A stretch of DNA of 64,000 bases, from positions 2,301,404 to 2,365,403 of the forward strand of contig CAJFCJ010000007.1 in the NCBI GenBank assembly GCA_904063045.1, written 5' to 3'. This document shows, in pieces, positions 34,363 to 45,285 of the stretch (within the stretch, counting starts at the first letter, position 1; each line of letters opens with the position of its first letter). Both the position numbers and the translations under genes were made by a program. Below the pieces are notes generated by a model, which made no database searches, was not told the origin of the DNA, and was given only the letters and a program-made list of their open reading frames with translations. The DNA is from Dimorphilus gyrociliatus (lineage: Eukaryota > Annelida > Polychaeta > Dinophilidae).

Positions 34363-35409
34363 TTATAAAGCTGTCTGTCGTCTATTATTATCCGTTTTCC
34401 ATTCTTCGTGAGCTAAAGATGAATCACGGTGTCTATGTCGTCCTCGGCAAAGGAGAAGTTGAAGTCCGTGACGAAAAGTTTTTGAATTTAAAGTATAAAT
34501 AAAGGGATTTGTTGCAGAACTTATAATAGGCAAGAACTCAACTATCGTAAAAGTAAATACAACATTATGAACGTTGTACCCATGGGCCAAAAAGAGATAA
34601 AAAATGAAAGAGGGTCCATTACATATGGCAAATAGGACAGCAACCCAAAGCATCATTTTCGCAAGATTTTTCCTTAAGCGCACAGCTCTAGAAGGAGCAG
34701 ATGGAGTATTCTCAGAGTTTTTAAACAATGTCATAAATATACACCAATACGACACAGATATTTGGATGAGAGGCAAAGCGAAGTAGAATGTAAATAAGAA
34801 TATGTGGTATTGGTTCGCCGCTTTACTGTATTGTTTACCGAATATCGAGCAATAATGCAACACGTTGCCATTTGACATATTTAAAACTCGAATTTCCGCG
34901 AAATAAATGGGAATCGGTAATGTGCACATAAGAGCCACGAACCATATGCATATAAGTATTTTTTTTGCCCTTCCTATTGAACAAGCGCTTTTTGCCTTTA
35001 AAGGGTAAACTATGAGTATAAAACGTTCCAAACTTATGGCGACTATTGTATGAAATCCAACAGCTGAGAAGAGAGCTTGAAAGAAATTTGCCGTCTTGCA
35101 GTAATTTTTATTTGTATAATGCTTTGACGTGTCGGACGTAAACGGTAGCAGTAAATCAACCAAGAACAACGGCCTGTAGACGATGGACGATATGAGATCG
35201 CACAAAGCCAAATTAACTATGAATATAATAGTTGCGTTCTGTCTTAACGATCTTCTTTTCCATACGAGAAGTAGAACCAATAAGTTTCCAGTCACCGCTA
35301 TTAAGTTACCTAGAATATTGAAGCTAGCAGCCGCGTATCTTACGGCTGAAAATTGAAAAAAGTCCGAATAATTATGAGAAGCATAAAGAGTTGTTGAGTT
35401 GGTATCCAT
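34363..35409 (-). CDS. Class A G-protein-coupled receptor 1
   Basis: Intronless, 348 aa, with seven predicted helices. Motifs: GN in helix 1 (ITGNLLVLLLVW), NLALCDL in helix 2, an extracellular Cys before helix 3 (KNYC), LERFILIVYP at the end of helix 3 (ERF in place of DRY), a helix 6 ICNGPSF where CWxP is usual, and a canonical NPFIY in helix 7. A basic His/Arg-rich tail follows. The set recalls the melatonin/GPR84/moody-like branch of rhodopsin receptors. The ligand cannot be inferred. It is head-to-head with another receptor about 400 bp away, suggesting a local pair or shared promoter. Confidence 0.88.
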   Translation of the reverse strand: MDTNSTTLYASHNYSDFFQFSAVRYAAASFNILGNLIAVTGNLLVLLLVWKRRSLRQNATIIFIVNLALCDLISSIVYRPLFLVDLLLPFTSDTSKHYTNKNYCKTANFFQALFSAVGFHTIVAISLERFILIVYPLKAKSACSIGRAKKILICIWFVALMCTLPIPIYFAEIRVLNMSNGNVLHYCSIFGKQYSKAANQYHIFLFTFYFALPLIQISVSYWCIFMTLFKNSENTPSAPSRAVRLRKNLAKMMLWVAVLFAICNGPSFIFYLFLAHGYNVHNVVFTFTIVEFLPIISSATNPFIYTLNSKTFRHGLQLLLCRGRHRHRDSSLAHEEWKTDNNRRQTAL

Positions 35410-35815
35410 TAGTACAACCAGCGCTGACTCAGTCCTAAGTGAAGTAGTTGCTTACGACCCACCAAACAGTATGTTTACTTATTCGATTACGTTTCTCTAC
35501 GTTCTAAAACAATGCTTCCGTAGCCGCAATCAAGTCATTTCCGTCGGTCAGCAATATGATCCGGGACTGAAAATCAATTTTTTAATATTTTTTGGTACGA
35601 TCTCCTTCGTTTTCTCAGTCTCTCTCTCTTCGCTTATGAAGTGCAATGAAAACACCGTCGCTTATCGGTGTGAGCTTTTAAACATCAAAGGCGCCTGGGG
35701 CGGTCTTTCCGACAGCCGCCAGATGACGTTATTGCTTGAGTTGAAGTGCTAAAGTTGAGTTTCTTCATTCAATTCAGCTCAAATATGAATAGCGAGTCGA
35801 GAGACGCCAGGACGT
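35410..35815. promoter_or_regulatory. Bidirectional region between two GPCR genes
   Basis: 406 bp separate the two start codons. An out-of-frame upstream ATG at about 35785 precedes the GPCR 2 start and could act as a uORF. No other element was named. Confidence 0.5.
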
Positions 35816-37041
35816 ATGGACGATACGGATATAGCCTTTCTTTGCTACCGCTATATCTCTTTAGGCATTATCGCGGTGGCGGCCATCGTCGGGAACACGC
35901 TGATTTCCACAACCATCATAAGACATAGGCGTCTTAGAACAGCTGAAAATATGTTCTACCTTGCCTTGTCCCTCTCTGATTTAACGGCTGCAGTATTTTA
36001 TCCACTCTATAACCTTAATCATGCAGGCCTTCAACAAGTGAACTCTGTTCTAGGAAAATGGCCTGTTTGTCTACTGATAATTTCCTGCTACGTGAGCTAT
36101 TAATTTTTTTCTTTAAAAAAACAAAAAACAAAAAAAAAATAAAAAAAAACACACACACAATGTAGAAAAGAAGTAGGTTAAATTTTATCTTCCATTTTCC
36201 TCAAGTTTATTAATTAATTTATTCATTTTACATATTTATTATTATTATTTGTTGTTTTTTTTTTGCTTTTCTTTCAAAGGATACAGCTTATAAACTCTCG
36301 GCGTGGCTACTTGTTGCATTAACTACCGTACGTTTCATCTCAATTAGGAATCCACTTCGTTTCCAATCGCTACTGACTACAAAACGGGCTATTATTTGTA
36401 TTGTTTCTTTGTCAAGCTTCATTATAATATTCAACTTTCTATTACATACAATCGTTGCCAAACCGTCCGACTATGATGAAAGTTGCTATTTCGAACGAGT
36501 CTATTATTTACATCATTGTATCATAGTTGTTGTTATGGCTTTTCTACTTCCGTTTTCTATCATATTGATCCTTTATATTAATATGTACTGCATTGCAAGG
36601 AAACAAATACGTTTTGTAGCTACCGATGTTAAAGATACAGATTCAGCTGTTTGGAAAAGGGAGTTGAACCTATTCAAAGTCGTTTCCATACTCCTCGGCT
36701 TCTATCTGATAGCTTGGCTACCAATTTCCATTTACCTGATAGTAGCCATTGTCTGCAAGTCCTGCAAAATCAACAAATACGCAACGTAAGGTTTCTTCCT
36801 TACTTAAAAATTTTACTATTAAATGAATTTCTATTGGTATTGTTTGAGTTATTGTTTGTTTTTTTGTTTATGTTATAACAGAGCTACTATAAGGTTAATG
36901 GTATTTATGAATTGCGCAGCCAACGTCATCATATACTCGACCCGAATGACAGACTTCAGAGAATCTATACGAGATGATTTCAGGAAGTGGTGTTCATGTC
37001 AACGTTCCGAACCAAGATCAAATGAAATAGAACTTGGTTAA
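35816..37041 (+). CDS. Class A G-protein-coupled receptor 2
   Basis: Three exons (35816-36091, 36280-36785 and 36882-37041) encode 313 aa. Seven helices are predicted: GN in helix 1 (AIVGNTLI), LALSLSD in helix 2, Cys in KWPVCLL before helix 3, VRFISIRNP at the end of helix 3 (VRF for DRY), LIAWLPIS in helix 6 (AWLP, near CWxP), and NVIIY in helix 7 (V for the Pro of NPxxY). The first loop and helix 3 are joined across intron 1, which is A-rich and CA-rich. Ligand unknown. The divergent DRY and NPxxY motifs suggest altered G-protein coupling, by inference only. Confidence 0.85.
36110..36162 (+). repeat. A-rich/CA-rich low-complexity run in GPCR 2 intron 1
   Basis: Poly-A interrupted by C and a short (CA)n. 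It lies just after the intron donor and has no coding potential. Confidence 0.75.
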
Positions 37042-37163
37042 TCCTTTCTTATTCTTTTTTCTTTCTTTTACTTTTACTTATAATGAAAGATAATAGTTAG
37101 AAAACAGAAAGCAATAACTATGTTCTGCCGTTAAAGATATGTTTATTTCGTTGACAAATAGTT

Positions 37164-38486
37164 TTACATGGTTGAACAAGAATCTCTTCGTTCTTTCTCA
37201 ATAGTCATTGGTTTAATTGATGATGGCACGTTAATCTGTTGCTGGTAGATGGCGTGGTCGGTTTGCAGACGGCCGCAGGCCGAAAGAGCGGCGGCTTCAA
37301 GCACTAGAGCGGCTCTAGCGGGTTGCGTAATAGATGAAAGCTCCGAATAAACGGTTGCTCCTATTGAAGCACTAGTTGAGATTGCCTAAGTAAAGAAATC
37401 AATATACTCGTAAGCAGGTTCATTATAAATAATTATTCTGAGTAAATACAGAGAAAGTATATCTATGAATTAAGTATGGATATAAATGTTAGTTAATCCA
37501 ATTTATTATGTATGACAAACTTTTCATTACTCCTTATTAGAGGCTAATTACTCACATTCCGATGAGCATCAGGCGATCGTAAGTCCATTTTTAAACCGAC
37601 TAATATAATCGGCTTTTCGGGATAGTGATTCTTCAACCAATTAATCCACTGTAGGGGCGACGATTCAGATGCAAAATTGAATTACGAGCAAATGAGGTGG
37701 AGGGAAAATGTAAAATTCTCTTACGTGCCATCGGAAATGCTATTTATGTTTATTTATTAAGAACTCATTCAGTATATTCTTACCTTTGAAGTAATTCTTT
37801 CCAAGGAGTTGTTCTTACTAACGTCGAAACATAATAGAACAACGTCTACACAATCGACAACGTCTCCCTTTTCTTTCTTCTCTATTGTCGATATTTCTAA
37901 GGGCGCTAACTTAACCAACGTCCGTTGGTTCACTTTATGCGTGTAAGACACAAGGGTCGATACCGGAAGAGCGTCTAAAAGAGAAATATGCACTCGTCTT
38001 GAAAATTACACATGAAATACATAAAACGTTATATTACATATATTCGATTTTATATGTCTACATATTACATAAAAAATGAGGAGAGAATACATACAACAGA
38101 GGAAAAAAGAAAGAAAGAGGGAAAGAAAGAGAAAGGGAGAAAGATAGATAGATAGAGAAGAGTAAAAGAAACAAAATATACTGCATGTATGGATATATCA
38201 GAATAAACAATTTATTGATATAAGTAGCGAAATGAACTGACAAAAGTGGATATTGCATGCATAGTAATCTAATATTCCTAAATTATCGAATATTTTAACG
38301 CTTTTAACTTTAAATATTCAACCAACCAAAGCTTTCCTGAGACGCATATTTCGTTCCAGTCGACCACAGAGTTGTTTTACCTGACGAAGAATCGCCGCAC
38401 AGTAGAACAGTTCTTCTCAATAAGTGTAGGCTACCTCCTCCGTTACCATCGTTCTTCTGTAGGGAGGAGCGCTGCCGTGACGTCAT
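37164..38486 (-). CDS. Rnd-like atypical Rho GTPase
   Basis: Four exons: 38327-38486, 37784-37974, 37556-37648 and 37164-37385, encoding 221 aa. Rnd proteins are Rho-family GTPases that stay GTP-bound and oppose RhoA. Seen: P-loop CGDSSSGKT, a T-L-V-S-Y switch I, VVLLCFDVSK (like Rnd CFDIS), LVGLKMDLR at the G4 site, and a C-terminal CSTM prenylation box resembling the Rnd C-x-x-M ends. The G3 motif is gone: where DTAG/DTSG should lie the protein reads EIST. The loop before the G5 ISTSA region is shorter than in vertebrates. The exon 1 donor (GTTGGT) was picked by phase. A perfect CRE palindrome overlaps codons 1-3. Confidence 0.75.
38100..38160. repeat. GA-rich tract
   Basis: Purine-rich GAAA/GATA repeat inside intron 1 of the Rnd-like gene, about 60 bp. 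Confidence 0.8.
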
Positions 38487-38865
38487 GCGCAAAAGAACCT
38501 GTACAGTTCGACAACAGGGAAAAAACTAACGAAACAGCCGTTAATTACTCCAGACGCAAACGCCGTCTTACGGATCGAATTGATCGGATACTACATCAAT
38601 CAAGCCGGCTAATGGGTTTTATTAATTTATTTATTGGTCGCCAGCGTTGTTGACCGCTTACAGTTCGGACGATACAGTCTTCTAGGCCAAAAGTGACCGA
38701 CCTGAATTTCTTAACTTTCTTTTTTTGTTTTTTAATAAAAAAAAAAAAGAAATATGTTCCCATGATAAAAAAAAATAACTCGGTCTTATCTAATTATAGA
38801 TTATTCATAAATCGCGCGATCGATAAAAATAATAGAAATCTGCTCATTTTGAGTACAGTCCAAGT
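38487..38865. promoter_or_regulatory. Divergent promoter region Rnd-like / HSD17B7
   Basis: 379 bp between head-to-head start codons. It includes a poly-A run near 38740; no further element is claimed. Confidence 0.45.
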
Positions 38866-40288
38866 ATGAGTGAAAGAGTAGCTGTTATAACTGGGGCTAA
38901 CACTGGTATTGGTTTCTCCTTGGCCGAGAGACTTTTAACTGATGAACGTAATATACAAATTTGGTTGGCGTGCAGAAATGTTCGTAAAGCGAACGAGGCG
39001 AAAGATATGTTACGACGTAAATTTCCGGACTCTTTCGTTCGCATCGTTCAACTGGACACGTCCAACATAGGATCAGTTTTAAGAGCGGCAGAAACTCTTA
39101 AGAGAGAATTGAGACGCTTGGACTTATTGTATTTAAACGCCGGTATAATGCCAGTAACTGGTTTCGATTTTCAAAGATTTATCTCCAATATATTATCAAA
39201 GTAACCTAAAAATAAAATAAGGGGATTTGTGAAGTGATTCTTTTTAATAAATAGTTTGACGGTTTAGGAATGCGTTTGAAATCCTCTCTACGGGCGAAGC
39301 TTTAATGAAACAATCCGATAACGTCACTAGTGACGGTTACCAGGAAACATTTGCTACCAATGTCTTTGGTCATTTTGTTTTGGTAAGTGTATATCCATCT
39401 GGTCTAAATAAAACCTTAATTATAAGCCACCAACTTCCATTAATTCACTCAAACAATGCTGACAATAAAAGGCGAGAAAACTGAAGGAACTAATGGCTTG
39501 CTCTACAGGAGCAAAGATTATTTGGACGTCTTCGAGTAATGCAAATAAGCGACATTTCGATTTGGACGATATACAACACGCCCGCGGGTATGTATATTAC
39601 AAGAAAAAATAATTCTGTCTTTCATCTTCCAATGTCCTAAGGATGAGCGAGTTTAGGCGAAAAAAAAGGTAATAAAAGAACCTAAATCCCTAACAGAAAA
39701 GAACCGTACAGTTCTTCCAAGTATTTGATAGATCTCGTTTCCGTGGCAATGAATGCAGAATTTTCGCAAAGCGGAATTACGTCGAGCGTCGTTAATCCCG
39801 GTTTAGTGCTCACCAATATGACATTCTCCATATTACCAATATTTTTGTGGTACGCTGTTATGCCCATTCTATTTATGGTATGGTTCATTTACTTTGAAGC
39901 TTGAGCTTTTTTTTCCTACTCATTAACTCCAGGGTTTAATTCCCTATAAAAGGTTGAAATAGGAAGTCACTAGTTTGTTTTTGTTGACAGATTCGGCTTT
40001 TCGTAAATACTATGGCTATTACTCCATTCAATGGATGTGAGGCTCAATTCTGGCTGGCCTTTCAAAAAAGCAGCAATTTAAGTAGCTTTGTCAAGTATAA
40101 TTCAGTCGTTTCCCCTTTAGGTGGAAGAGGAGTAAAAGCTATTAAAGTAACGTTCACTTTCCCCTTTGATATCAATAAACCATCCTTTATTTTTTTCTCA
40201 ATAGCTACAAATAAATGAAGGAGATGCAATTCAAGCTTACCGTTCATTAATTGAACTACAAGAACGTCATGAAAAGACTGTATTCTAA
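38866..40288 (+). CDS. HSD17B7: 3-keto-steroid reductase / 17-beta-HSD type 7
   Basis: Six exons (38866-39200, 39268-39382, 39472-39587, 39697-39877, 39991-40146 and 40205-40288) encode 328 aa. This short-chain dehydrogenase reduces zymosterone in cholesterol synthesis (the yeast ERG27 step) and estrone in vertebrates. Visible: TGANTGIGFSLAERLL (cofactor site), LDTSNIGSV, LDLLYLNAGIMP (a strong family marker), TNVFGHFVL, WTSSS and the catalytic YSSSK. A hydrophobic stretch MTFSILPIFLWYAVMPILFM is a likely membrane segment, also found in vertebrate HSD17B7. Presence of this gene fits an animal able to finish sterol synthesis, unlike insects and nematodes. Confidence 0.94.
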
Positions 40289-40362
40289 TCTAGGTTTCCT
40301 ATTAAAGTGAAAAAAGAAAAAAAAATTGATAAAAAAAAATTAAGAAAGAATCTTTAGAACAA

Positions 40363-41913
40363 TTAAGTATCTGCCGGAACAGAATTTCTTCTGGATTTAT
40401 TTTCATTCATTTTAGGAATATCTCCCCTACTCGTTGTTGTGGGCGCGTGACTTATTCTTCGATTATTGCCTTTTAATAATTGTTGACTTTTAACCCCCGT
40501 CGTTGAGGGTTTAGCTAAAATTTGTCTGCCCTTAGCGATGGCTTCATTCTTGCTAATAGTTCTTGAGGATTCAGTGCTTGGAGCGGACTTTGGTCTCACT
40601 ACTTGATGACCTTCTGTCACTTTTGATTTGGCTGCTGAGATATTTGGAGCTGATCTAGAAACACTTTCTAAAGGTTTTGTGGAAGCATATTTGGCCGCTA
40701 TAGTCGATGAAGTCTTGGTCGGAACCCTATATTGCATTCCAAAGTTGGTAGACGGTAAAATCTTCGTCTTGACATTTTGCGAAGATGAAGTCTTAACGGC
40801 TTCGACCTTCTTTTCTGTTTTATTATCGTTGACGCTTTTCTCCGGTTGAGCAGACGGGGCTTCCTTTACATTTTCCTTATTGTTGTTGGCCGGCGCCGCA
40901 GCCGTCATGTTTTTCTTTTGGCTATTCATAACCATTTTCATTCGCCTTTTTCGTGAAATTTCCTCTTCAAAAAACACCTTTTGTTCATTTATCCAAAGAT
41001 GACTTTTAACGTCTCTCAATTCCATTCTATCTTTAGGATTCTTTTTTAATAGACCATTGATTAACGATTTTGCACCGTCTTTCACCGAATGTGGACAATT
41101 ATAATGAACTTTAGTAATTCTGGAGAAAGTCTCCGTTGAAGTTTCCGAGTGAAAGGGTGGCTTTCCCACTAAAAATTCGTATGCTAAAACACCTAAAGAC
41201 CAATTATCAACCTTGCAATCGTGCAACTCTCCCAAAATCATTTCTGGCGGTAAATAGTCGATGGTACCACATACGGTACTTCTTCTTGATGAGGGCGTGT
41301 GAACAGCCCATCCAAAATCTGCTAGCTTTATATTTTCATCGTCATCCAATAGGATATTTTCAGGTTTAATATCACGGTGAATAACATTTCGCTCATGGCA
41401 AAAATCCAGAGCACTGGCCATTTGATGAATGTAGAGGGCTGTGCGACTGTCACTAAAAGTTCCACTATTTTTCAAATGTCTAAATAATTCACCTTTTGCT
41501 GTATATTCTAAAATTAAATATACTCTTTTAGCGTCGTGAAAGTAACCGTATAAATGCAGAATATTTGGATGATGCAAGTGGCTTTGAATTTCAATTTCCC
41601 TTCTTAGTTGATGCTCTACACCGCCTTTTTCTAATTGGGACTTGAAAAGTACTTTCAAAGCTATTTGAAATTTGCTTTTTTTTTCACGAGCCAGGTAAAC
41701 CGTTCCGAATTTACCTCTACCTAAGGCTTTTCCAAGGTCAAAATCAGTAATCTTCCATTTCCTATCTTCCCTATCATCCCTTTCTGGTCTTTCAATATCT
41801 TTCAATGCTCTGTCGGATAACCCAGAAGGTCCACTTTCAGATTTTAAACGATTCGCCATGTTTTCCTCGGTTGTCATGTTCGAGTTTGCTGGCTGTAGCA
41901 CCTTACCACTCAT
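40363..41913 (-). CDS. Aurora kinase with long C-terminal tail
   Basis: Intronless, 516 aa. Aurora kinases drive centrosome maturation, spindle assembly and chromosome bi-orientation. The catalytic domain begins near residue 55 after a short N-terminus: [14 protein letters not shown] (glycine loop), ALKVL (lysine), [27 protein letters not shown] activation loop, and [17 protein letters not shown]. These are Aurora-type features. The unusual part is the tail of about 195 residues after the kinase, rich in Ser, Thr, Lys and Arg, with no clear domain. Vertebrate Aurora A has the opposite layout (long N-terminus, short C-terminus). Whether it acts as A, B or both is not decidable; many invertebrates have a single or merged form. 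Confidence 0.93.
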   Translation of the reverse strand: MSGKVLQPANSNMTTEENMANRLKSESGPSGLSDRALKDIERPERDDREDRKWKITDFDLGKALGRGKFGTVYLAREKKSKFQIALKVLFKSQLEKGGVEHQLRREIEIQSHLHHPNILHLYGYFHDAKRVYLILEYTAKGELFRHLKNSGTFSDSRTALYIHQMASALDFCHERNVIHRDIKPENILLDDDENIKLADFGWAVHTPSSRRSTVCGTIDYLPPEMILGELHDCKVDNWSLGVLAYEFLVGKPPFHSETSTETFSRITKVHYNCPHSVKDGAKSLINGLLKKNPKDRMELRDVKSHLWINEQKVFFEEEISRKRRMKMVMNSQKKNMTAAAPANNNKENVKEAPSAQPEKSVNDNKTEKKVEAVKTSSSQNVKTKILPSTNFGMQYRVPTKTSSTIAAKYASTKPLESVSRSAPNISAAKSKVTEGHQVVRPKSAPSTESSRTISKNEAIAKGRQILAKPSTTGVKSQQLLKGNNRRISHAPTTTSRGDIPKMNENKSRRNSVPADT

Positions 41914-42228
41914 ATTTTAACTAAATAAGTTTAATAGATAACAAACAGAGAGTATTTCAACTTAAAGCAGATTGAAACTATATGAAAATTCAATTTAAAA
42001 ACGACTAAAACCAGTATATTTTTAAGATCGTCACAACGAGCCCTGATTGGTCTGATGACAAATGCATAAACTGGTTATTATTCGAAAAAAGACACCGTCA
42101 CCGTTTGGGATAACATTTTCGCGGTAAGATTTCAAATTTCGAAAATAATATATTCAGCATATATTAATTGATCTGCTTGCTACCTTAATTATCAGATAAT
42201 TTAAGGCGATAAAAATTTTTAATCAAGT
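41914..42228. other. Gap between Aurora kinase and TSP1 protein
   Basis: 315 bp between two minus-strand genes. It holds the Aurora promoter and the TSP1-protein 3' UTR; nothing specific is seen. Confidence 0.5.
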
Positions 42229-43178
42229 TTAGCTTTTTTCGCAAGTCTCGGAATCAGAACAGTCTGAAGAGGTTTCCTCAGAGCTACTGCTAGAACTACT
42301 AGAACTGCTTGAGCTGAGATCGTCTGAATTGTTACTCTTTTTTCTTTTTCTTCTTCGTTTTTTTCTGTTTTTTTCCTCGTCGTCGTCGCCATCTTCTTCT
42401 TCTTCTTCTTCATCTTTGTCTTCCTTTTGAAATAATACAGTTATTTCTACACGCAATTTTTTTATACTATATATTTACCTCTTCGTTGTCTTCGTCATCC
42501 TCAGGTGGCTTTTTTCTTTTATCATCTCCGGAAGTATCGTTGCCATTATCGTCAGCAGAATCCCCATCGTCAGCAGAGTCATCACCAGCTTCACTTTGTA
42601 AACTCTCCTTTCTAGTAGCTTTTCCTTTTTCGTCTTCTTCGTCGTTTTCGTTGTTTTCATTATCATCGTCGTTATCATCCGATTCGCCTTTGGGTTTCTC
42701 CGCCTTTCTTGTGTCTAAATTAGATTAAAGGAATTTATCATGTGCTGCTTCCACTTGAAAGATTCTTTCACTAATCCACTCACCGTCAGAACAGTGAATT
42801 AAAAAGCATGTATCTTCTTCATGATCTTTTCCTGTGCAGTACGAAGATAGACATTTGCGTGATCGAGTTCGAACTCCACTTCCGCAGGATACACTGCACG
42901 CAGACCAAACAGACCACGACGTCCATTCTCCGTCTTTCAAAATCAAGGTTAAGCTTGTGTAAATATGTGAAATGTCAGTCTATTATTTTACTTACAATGC
43001 ACTGAATCGCAGATCATCAAAACACTTTCTCGAAAAGAACGCATGTTACAATGAGCACCTAAAAGAGAGATTGTGTAAGATTGTTGGGAAGCAATATTGT
43101 AATAACTCTGATACCTTCCGTGAAGCATTGAATAAGTAAGAAAGTACCTAGAAATATCGAAATCACGAAAGTATCCAT
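42229..43178 (-). CDS. Secreted TSP1-domain protein with polyacidic and poly-serine tail
   Basis: Five exons: 43115-43178, 42996-43058, 42784-42933, 42479-42714 and 42229-42423, encoding 235 aa. The start MDTFVISIFLGTFLLIQC is a signal peptide. A short Cys-containing lead is followed by one thrombospondin type 1 repeat (about residues 45-93) with the WTSWSVW tryptophans, CSVSCGSGVRTRSRKC, and the trailing cysteines. From about residue 95 the chain is low complexity: Asp/Glu/Asn-rich, then Lys/Arg-rich, then a poly-Ser run and a final SDCSDSETCEKS. I know no family with this order. A secreted polyacidic tail could bind calcium or matrix; that is inference only. Confidence 0.78.
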
Positions 43179-43409
43179 AAGTCCATTATATTGTCAAAAT
43201 CAAAAATTAGCACCAGAGATCAGAAACAGTTTTTGTTTCCTGAAGCAGCTGAATCTGGTCCGGTTCGCATCGATTATTTATATTACACTAGACCTGCTGA
43301 TCCTACAAACAGTTTTGCGCCATCTGTCGTTGTATTTATAATATTTCTATGAGAACGTTCTCATTTATAACTATAAAATATGATATACAATGCTAGCAAA
43401 TAAAGTCAA

Positions 43410-44160
43410 TTATTCCTTCGGCTTAAGAAATTTCTTCTTTTTCTTCTTTTTAACAACTTGAGGCGAATTGGTATTATTATCACTGTTCTCATTAGACACA
43501 GTCTCTTCCTTCTTTTTTCTCCTTCTAGTTTTCTCGAACTTTTTTTTCAAATTTGATGAAAGGGAGGTCATTGACTCTGCAAATTCTACATCTTCTGAGT
43601 CGTACTGTTCTTCTACTTCCTGAGTCTCACTTTCATTTCTTAAACGCTGTTGATAATATAGGATTTCATTTTCAAATTCATTAGCTATTTTGTAAACTTA
43701 CTTCTATTTCTGGGTTGAAGCCTTTAAACGACATTCTTCCATAGCTGCTCAAAACATCACAAGAAAGCATACTGTCTTTAATAACGTACCGCGAACTGTT
43801 GGAAATAGCAAGTTTAGAGCCTAAAAATTTATAAAATATTTATGAAAAGTACTTTCTTTCCAGTAAATCAGGTAAATCTAAAACCCAATGTTCATCGTCA
43901 ATTAGAGCTTTTGAATTATCGTCATCCGAGTTCTCTTCATCAGCAGTTCGTTTCATAAACTGTTAAAAACCTTTTGTTATCGCTCACATTTTAACTTCAA
44001 TATAGGCAATATCTCGTGAAATCTTATATCAAAGTTTTGGACGAATATATTACTTTTTAGCACGTCTTCTTACAAACACAAGAAGACATTTCAGTGTTAC
44101 CTTCATTTGAAGAAGCGTCTTGGACAGCTTTAATTTGCCTTTCTGGTCACGTTTTGACAT
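43410..44160 (-). CDS. MPHOSPH6: M-phase phosphoprotein 6
   Basis: Four exons: 44101-44160, 43853-43959, 43702-43795 and 43410-43646, encoding 165 aa (human 160). MPP6 attaches the helicase MTR4 to the nuclear RNA exosome for 5.8S rRNA maturation. The N-terminal KLSKTLLQMKFMKR, central EHWVLDLPDLLER, YGRMSFKGFNPEIE and the very basic C-terminus (KKKKKKFLKPKE) match the family in order. The third exon's acceptor was moved inside an AG-containing stretch so that the phase and a 57-nt intron both fit. A YY1-like ATGGCGGA on the opposite strand overlaps the start codon. Divergent from TXN2. Confidence 0.92.
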
Positions 44161-44738
44161 GGCGGACACTGGAGAAGTTAGAACAAAATTCGGTAATATT
44201 GTTAGCTTTGAATTAAAAATTGTAATACCTAAAAATTTCTATTGAATAAGCAATGATAAAAGTCTTATTATATCAAATTGCACAATTTATATATATATAT
44301 ATAATTGATGGCATTATTAGTTTAAAAGCAACACCTTTTAAACACTTTATCTTACTAGATTTAATACAAGATCTGTAATTTTTTAATAAAACCTGCTCAT
44401 ACCTAAGTCAAATCTATCTAAAATGATCAAAATGTGCGCGAATATACCAACTTTTACTCATTTTAATTCAATCATTAATTTTACAATGAATAGAAGAGAA
44501 AAATTTGTAAAACAGCCACAAAAATCGTTGTAAGCAGTTGCTACCGGTTTACTCTCAATCGTAAATATGTTTTTCGGTAATCACAAACGATATTTTGTCA
44601 CGTGTGGAGGTCGATCCCGAACACCTTGAAAAGAATACGGTAATATCATTCACATAAATAATAATATAAGCAAAAAAGTATTTTAACTGGTTTTTATATA
44701 ATTTTTTTACATAATATTTGTGCAATATTTCTCCAGCC
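44161..44738. promoter_or_regulatory. Divergent promoter region MPHOSPH6 / TXN2
   Basis: 578 bp. A GTCACGTG E-box sits near 44597, a TA run near 44289-44303, and a TTTCTCCAG just before the TXN2 ATG looks like the end of a 5' UTR intron. Confidence 0.5.
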
Positions 44739-45285
44739 ATGGCATCAAGGAGTCTTCTTAGAAGCTTATGGACTACATCCACCAAAATATACAATTTTAG
44801 TAAACCATGTCTTACATCTGCTCCTACACTTAGATTAATGACTGCAAGATCAACTTCAATTAAACAATTTCACACAAGCAGCAAACTTTGTTCCGAAAAC
44901 ATTGTGACAATTCAAGATGAAAAGGATTGGCAAAAGACTGTTCTTAAAAATGAATTACCCGTCATTGTAGATTTTTACGCCGAGTAATTATAACATAAAT
45001 TTCATTTGCAAATTATATTATATTATTGTATTATTTAACAGTTGGTGTGGACCTTGCAAATTATTGGCTCCAAGATTGGAATCGCAAATAGCTAAATATA
45101 CAGGAAAAGTTATCCTGGCTAAAGTTAATATTGATAACTTTACTGAATTGGCCATTGATCATGGCGTTGAAGCAGTTCCATCTGTTATTGCCTTTAAGGA
45201 TGGGGAACAAACCCATTCGTTTGTTGGCTTAAAAGACGACGCTGAAATTGAAGCTTTCGTAAAGAAAACTATTACGGAAGAATGA
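44739..45285 (+). CDS. TXN2: Mitochondrial thioredoxin
   Basis: Two exons (44739-44983 and 45042-45285) encode 162 aa, as usual for the family. It is the matrix disulfide reductase that feeds peroxiredoxin 3. The N-terminal 50 residues are basic, rich in Ser/Thr and without acids (MASRSLLRSLWTTSTKIY), a typical mitochondrial targeting region ending near QFHTSS. The thioredoxin fold follows with ADWCGPCK (intron 1 falls just before the Trp), VEAVPSVIAFKDG with the cis-Pro, and FVGLKDD. A polyadenylation signal AATAAA occurs at 45324-45329, about 40 bp past the stop. Confidence 0.96.

Noticed and set aside
35399-35752. 117-codon plus-strand frame in the GPCR promoter
   Set aside because: Overlaps the antisense GPCR 1 start and shows no domain.
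38478-38485. Perfect CRE palindrome TGACGTCA at the Rnd-like gene
   Set aside because: It overlaps the first codons (ATG ACG TCA), so coding constraint explains most of it. Not listed as a regulatory site.
42001-42180. Possible tRNA-like or snoRNA signals in intergenic DNA
   Set aside because: No GGTTCRAAUCC-type B box, cloverleaf or C/D boxes found here or in other gaps by eye; a tRNAscan/Infernal run would be decisive.
42219-42728. Several overlapping Ser-, Lys- or Thr-rich frames on both strands
   Set aside because: These are other-frame translations of the acidic/serine repeat exons of the TSP1 protein.
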